Source: Saccoglossus kowalevskii (lineage: Eukaryota > Hemichordata > Enteropneusta > Harrimaniidae). From it: DNA of 12,362 bases. Location: assembly GCF_000003605.2 (NCBI RefSeq), contig NW_003151253.1, positions 23,354 to 35,715 of the forward strand, written 5' to 3'. The notes below the pieces were generated by a model. The model searched no databases, was not told the DNA's origin, and worked only from the letters and a program-made list of their open reading frames with translations. Position numbers and translations under genes: made by a program. Below, one piece after another: positions 8,881 to 12,362 of this stretch. The first letter of the stretch is position 1. Every line of letters begins with the position of its first letter.

Positions 8881-10049
8881 ATACTCGGTTCATTTACTAT
8901 ATTAATGTTTGACTGCTACAGGCTTTTATTTTACATTTCTGTTTTGTTTCAATTAGGGTAATTCAATTTGTCGAGCAGTGGATGTTGACACGTGCGTATT
9001 AATGAATGCACATTCTTAATCCATTGTGCCAGAGTGTTTGGTAATTAGAAAACTAAGGACTAAAGAGCTGTTTCATAAAAACGTACTTGATTTCTACTAA
9101 ACATTCGACATTTAAAGTAATTGAATCACCATTTAATCTGCTAATATAAGTTTTCTCTGAAAAAAATGTCTTTGCAACAAACAAGAGGTACTTATCCAAT
9201 GAGTGTGTTTTTCTTTCCCGAGGCATGTTGTAAATTCACACGCACATGAGTATAATTCATTACTTTTACACGTGTTCGGTGTTAGATTGTACATTGATAT
9301 ATAGTCATGTAATTGTCATAAATACCGAGAATACCAAAAACATTTCTCAATACACACCTTGTGAGAGAGGGGACGTATGCCAGTATATGAGAATACATAT
9401 GTGAAATGTCTTCCGGGAGCTACGACAATGCTGTTAGAAATATCTGCAACAGTCATCGTATTCACAGTCTGACTCAGTGTCCATCTGCGTGACAGTAAAT
9501 CTGCAACACTCTGTTAATGTGACGATGGGTGTTGGCATGTTAACATTTTATTATACAGTAATACGTTAAGAGGAACACCGAAGTGATTGTTATAATATCT
9601 GTGATGATTGGATCGAATTACCGGTGTCGTCAATCCCACTTATCTAACCATAATCTGGTGATTTTTTCGAGTGAGGCTGAAATAACAATTATGCACTATA
9701 TAGATACGTCAATTCAAGTGTATTTCAATCCTGAATTGAAGTGACAATTGTACAGAGTTATTGACTCCCGGGCAAGACGACGCCTCTAAATGTATTATTG
9801 AGTGTATGCCGCTGATCCAGCGGTGTCGGCGGTACCTTTATAAACATTACTGTCGCAGTGTTAAACATTCTGATAAACGCAGAACTTGTTTTCTATTACA
9901 CGAGATTCTCAATGAATATCAGTTTGCTGTACGTAATAACGAGTATTCTCTAGGCAATTATTCCAATATCATCGTTATTCATTGCTCGTGTCGAAAACAA
10001 AACAAAATCATACACTATGAGTGCATATAGTAGTACTTCAGTCTCGCAC

Positions 10050-10300
10050 TAACCTTTTGTATGCATTTGTCGATGCAGTAGATGCGGTGGCACGAAATTC
10101 TGCATGGGGGCGAGATCTGCTCACCATCACTCGTGCCGAAGGTGCGACCTTACAAGAAGGGTCCTGAGGCATGCTCCCCTTAAAAATGTTGAAATCTAGA
10201 CCCTCAGAAATGCTATTTTCTGTTTTTGGAAGGGCAAATTTTTCTGACACATGGGGTTTCAGCTTGATTTTAGGGGCCACATATAGTACTGTCACACAGT
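10050..10300. repeat. Probable dispersed repeat or transposon-derived block
   Basis: This block is distinctly more GC-rich and less random than its flanks. It reads (plus strand) through CACTCGTGCCGAAGGTGCGA, GGCATGCTCCCC and TCTAGACCCTCAGAAATGC. Its minus-strand frame includes a F-K-G-S-M-P-Q-D-P string, very like the G-x-M-P-P-D-P frames I recall appearing as artefact proteins from interspersed repeats in marine invertebrate genomes. No transposase or reverse transcriptase is visible, and I could not define ends or target-site duplications. Boundaries are approximate. Confidence 0.5.
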
Positions 10301-10394
10301 CCTACTTAATATGGAACTTGAATTCGGACATTTTAGACGAAACAAAGTTAACAGTAATAATGTCCACATATGACATTTTGTTTGAGGTACGTCA

Positions 10395-10418
10395 ATATAT
10401 ATATATATATATATATAT
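10395..10418. repeat. (AT)12 microsatellite
   Basis: There are twelve uninterrupted AT dinucleotides, directly downstream of the repeat-like block. The run creates a meaningless YIYIYI stretch in one frame. Confidence 0.97.
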
Positions 10419-11518
10419 TGAATATAACAATCAAACTCATATCAAGGACTTATATTGAATATTGTATCAACATAATTGACCCTCGTGTTAATAAGAGCAT
10501 ATTGAAATGAATAACATTGTTAATTTGCATAATTAAAATGATGAGTATCATGTTGGATGTAAAATTACCTTATCATATTTTGCAGGTGTTATTGAAAATG
10601 AAAAAAACAAAACACGACGGGGTGCACAGCCTCTGCGATATGTGTTAATGGAATTTTTTGAAAACCCGTTACGTTTTAGTTTTTTTCAACAGAACGTGCA
10701 GACAAATTACACCCCGTTTAATGGCGGAAAGGAGTGACATGTCCTTGCTAAATTCTTCAGGAAACCAATCATAACGTGTTTAGGGTTAAATTGACCAGGA
10801 CAAAAGACTTTCAACGCATGAAAGCAAGAAAGGTTTTTATTATATGTATTCTGGGTTTTTAAACAAGTAGCTTTTGTGCAATCGTTATGTATGTCAAGCA
10901 TATAGTTTACTAATGACAATACAATTTCATCGCACACGCCATGTAAAATATATATATGCGCGAAGATCGTTTGCGTAAACTATAAGTAATTGCAATAGCT
11001 ACATAAATTATTGCACTCTTAAAACTTGACAGTATATATATTTTGTTAAGTGACTCCAAACACATAACGGCATTTCGTAGGCAAAAATCAGTTGATACTT
11101 CCCAACATAATCTCTTACTTGAGCATTATATGCACCTTTTGCCGTCAACTGTGACTTAAACAACACAATTATAGACTCATTCGATGACGAATTTGCTCTT
11201 GCAAATTCACTGATTATAAACAACGTTAGACTGTGATTGGAGGACAATGGCTGTCCATAGTTACAATGTTGTCAGATACGTCACATAACAAGAATTCCAA
11301 GTAAATCATCGTAAATGCTGTATCTGTTGTTCGTCTCCATTATTCTCATGTGATATCTGATTCATAAATCCAATTTTAATCTGAAGCTATTAAATTCATT
11401 TTACTGTTAATGCTTTAATGGAACTAACATCAAAGCAATACATTTAACTTTATTTATGGCATGACATTATTGTTCAGGTCATTAATATTTATGTTAATAC
11501 TGTGTTTCATAATAATAT
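10419..11518. other. Non-coding stretch, nothing assigned
   Basis: The minus-strand frames at 10937-10707 and 11247-11008 are short and match no family I know. The second contains a hydrophobic SIIVLF segment loosely like a flytrap beta strand, and a good donor-like CAA|GTAAGA. However, that donor is phase 0, whereas exon A needs a phase-1 partner, and the diagnostic flytrap residues are absent. I do not call an exon here. Confidence 0.45.
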
Positions 11519-11722
11519 TTATATCTGCATTTGTTTGACATTTATGACTGTGTATAAGCTGGTACAACACCGCACGCACACGACGAGGGGTTTGAATAAC
11601 GCAAAGATGTGGTCTTTTTTCCACAAACATGGATATTGAAATGCATCACGACTGAATGTATTGTAAGCAATCAATGTATTTTGCACACGTTGTATACGTC
11701 GAATTCGACCAATACTGAACAC
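11519..11722 (-). pseudogene. Possible short protein relic (reverse-transcriptase- or PARP-like motif)
   Basis: This 67-codon minus-strand frame (GTG start) contains IRRIQRVQN at 11704-11678. Strings of the form R-[IL]-Q-[RK]-[VL]-Q-N occur just after the catalytic region of CR1/jockey-type reverse transcriptases, and a similar I-x-R-I-Q-N occurs at the start of PARP catalytic domains. Past that motif the match to either family fades, and the expected H-W-L-P or H-G-T motif is missing. It is a weak call, possibly chance. Confidence 0.15.
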
Positions 11723-11900
11723 GGCATGACGCGAATCGTTTATCGCTGTATGTCTTGTTAATTTTCTTTTCTTACGTAGATTTTTTTCTAATATTTTGTT
11801 TTGTGATTAAACTTGAAAAACTAAATTTCATGTCATGTCATTTTGCTTGACATCTTCAGTCCATCGTGAGACACAATCATGCTGTTACTGACTGAAATTC

Positions 11901-11957
11901 CCCGCTATAAAATAACGTAACGCGGGCGTGGTCACGGCTTATAGATGGTCAAGGTCA
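11901..11957 (+). promoter_or_regulatory. Promoter-like cluster: TATA box, KLF-type GC box, ERR/SF-1-type site
   Basis: In order on the plus strand are TATAAAAT (11906-11913) in a locally GC-rich setting, GGGCGTGG (11924-11931), which matches KLF/Sp-type boxes, and TCAAGGTCA (11949-11957), a consensus extended half-site for ERR/SF-1-type nuclear receptors. The last is also readable as TGGTCA-AGGTCA tandem halves. Each motif alone is weak; the cluster within 57 bp of AT-rich DNA is what draws attention. The boxes lie downstream of the TATA on the plus strand, so a minus-strand promoter is also possible. Confidence 0.2.
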
Positions 11958-12245
11958 AGATATGGTGGGAATTAGACAATGATTTATATTTACCTTACCT
12001 AGTACTTAAATCAAAGCAGCCAGTGTATAAGCAGCTAACACCACAACTCATCGAAGAGTTGTATCAGACATTGTCCTCACAACACCCATCTTTTCCGAGG
12101 TGTTTCCAACACTAAGCCAATAAACATAACTAACATAACCTTTGACAGGAGAGTAATAGCAATTGGTTTAATTCAAGTATATTAGAATTACATCTTGTAG
12201 AGAGGGAGAAAGATATTCACTTATGTATTGGATCCTAGCACGAGG

Positions 12246-12288
12246 AGAAGGCGTACGCAATTTTCAAAATTGTTCTGTGTCGCCTTTT
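12246..12288. repeat. Nested inverted repeat
   Basis: AGAAGGCG (12246-12253) faces CGCCTTTT (12281-12288), giving eight pairs with one G-T wobble. Between them lies CAATTTTCAAAATTG (12258-12272), itself a near-perfect palindrome around its central C. There is no T-rich tail or gene end, so it is not called a terminator. It may be chance or the end of a small repeat. Confidence 0.3.
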
Positions 12289-12362
12289 CTGTGGGCTAAG
12301 TTGGAATACGTGCTATACCAACTTAAATGCAATTTAGCTGCAGTCTCAAAAGTCACACTCGT

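Larger units (their letters stand above)
7884..10049. other. Non-coding stretch with small palindromes and a hairpin
   Basis: I found no exon. Open frames at 8684-8433 (minus) and 9761-10030 (plus, TTG start) show no recognisable domain. The second lies in slightly more GC-rich sequence but resembles nothing I know on either strand. The stretch holds the palindrome pair at 7953-7970 and the hairpin at 8838-8880, described separately. Confidence 0.45.
11723..12362. other. Non-coding right edge with promoter-like cluster
   Basis: I see no coding exon. The stretch holds a cluster of TATA, GC-rich and nuclear-receptor-type motifs at 11901-11957 and a small inverted repeat at 12246-12288. No open frame follows the promoter-like cluster within the remaining 400 bases, so any transcript from it would be non-coding here or spliced beyond the window. 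Confidence 0.4.

Noticed and set aside
9640-9660. P-D-Y-G string on the minus strand after an acceptor-like TTATTTCAG
   Set aside because: It is followed immediately by a stop and has no surrounding flytrap similarity.
11008-11247. Minus-strand frame with SIIVLF and a CAA|GTAAGA donor as a flytrap exon
   Set aside because: The phase is incompatible with exon A, and the expected D-x-Y-G and T-I-P-S-D type motifs are absent.

Overview
The window looks like nuclear DNA from an animal, most likely a marine invertebrate. It is AT-rich, has long non-coding stretches, and holds two spliced exons with good GT/AG boundaries. There are no bacterial operons and no rRNA or tRNA. The phylum cannot be fixed from the sequence. 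The strong likeness of the one real gene to the calcium-sensing receptor group fits a deuterostome or another invertebrate with CaSR-like receptors, but that is inference.

The only secure gene is on the minus strand: an internal part of a class C G-protein-coupled receptor close to the extracellular calcium-sensing receptor (CaSR). Exon A (3090 down to 2387) encodes the second half of the Venus flytrap ligand-binding domain. A 1,346-bp intron follows. Exon B (1040 down to 917) is a 124-nt exon carrying the first six cysteines of the nine-cysteine (NCD3G) linker. Reading phases agree across the intron and neither exon has a stop, so the gene looks intact and functional. The first part of the flytrap domain lies upstream (above 3090) and was not recognised in the window. 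The last three linker cysteines and the seven-helix membrane domain lie downstream, and are not in the 916 bases left on that side.

The rest (about 3.1 to 12.36 kb) is intron and/or intergenic DNA. It contains one repeat-like block (about 10.05-10.30 kb), a pure (AT)12 microsatellite, two weak protein relics on the minus strand (an H-I-G-T-N-D motif recalling SGNH hydrolases of non-LTR retrotransposon ORF1 at 7.7 kb, and a short reverse-transcriptase- or PARP-like motif at 11.7 kb), several palindromes that coincide with known transcription-factor motifs, and a TATA/GC-box/nuclear-receptor-site cluster near 11.9 kb. Two short ORFs, a 125-codon plus-strand frame at 3.6-4.0 kb and a signal-peptide-like minus-strand frame at 4.6-4.9 kb, could not be assigned. 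I found no convincing undescribed multi-gene system.
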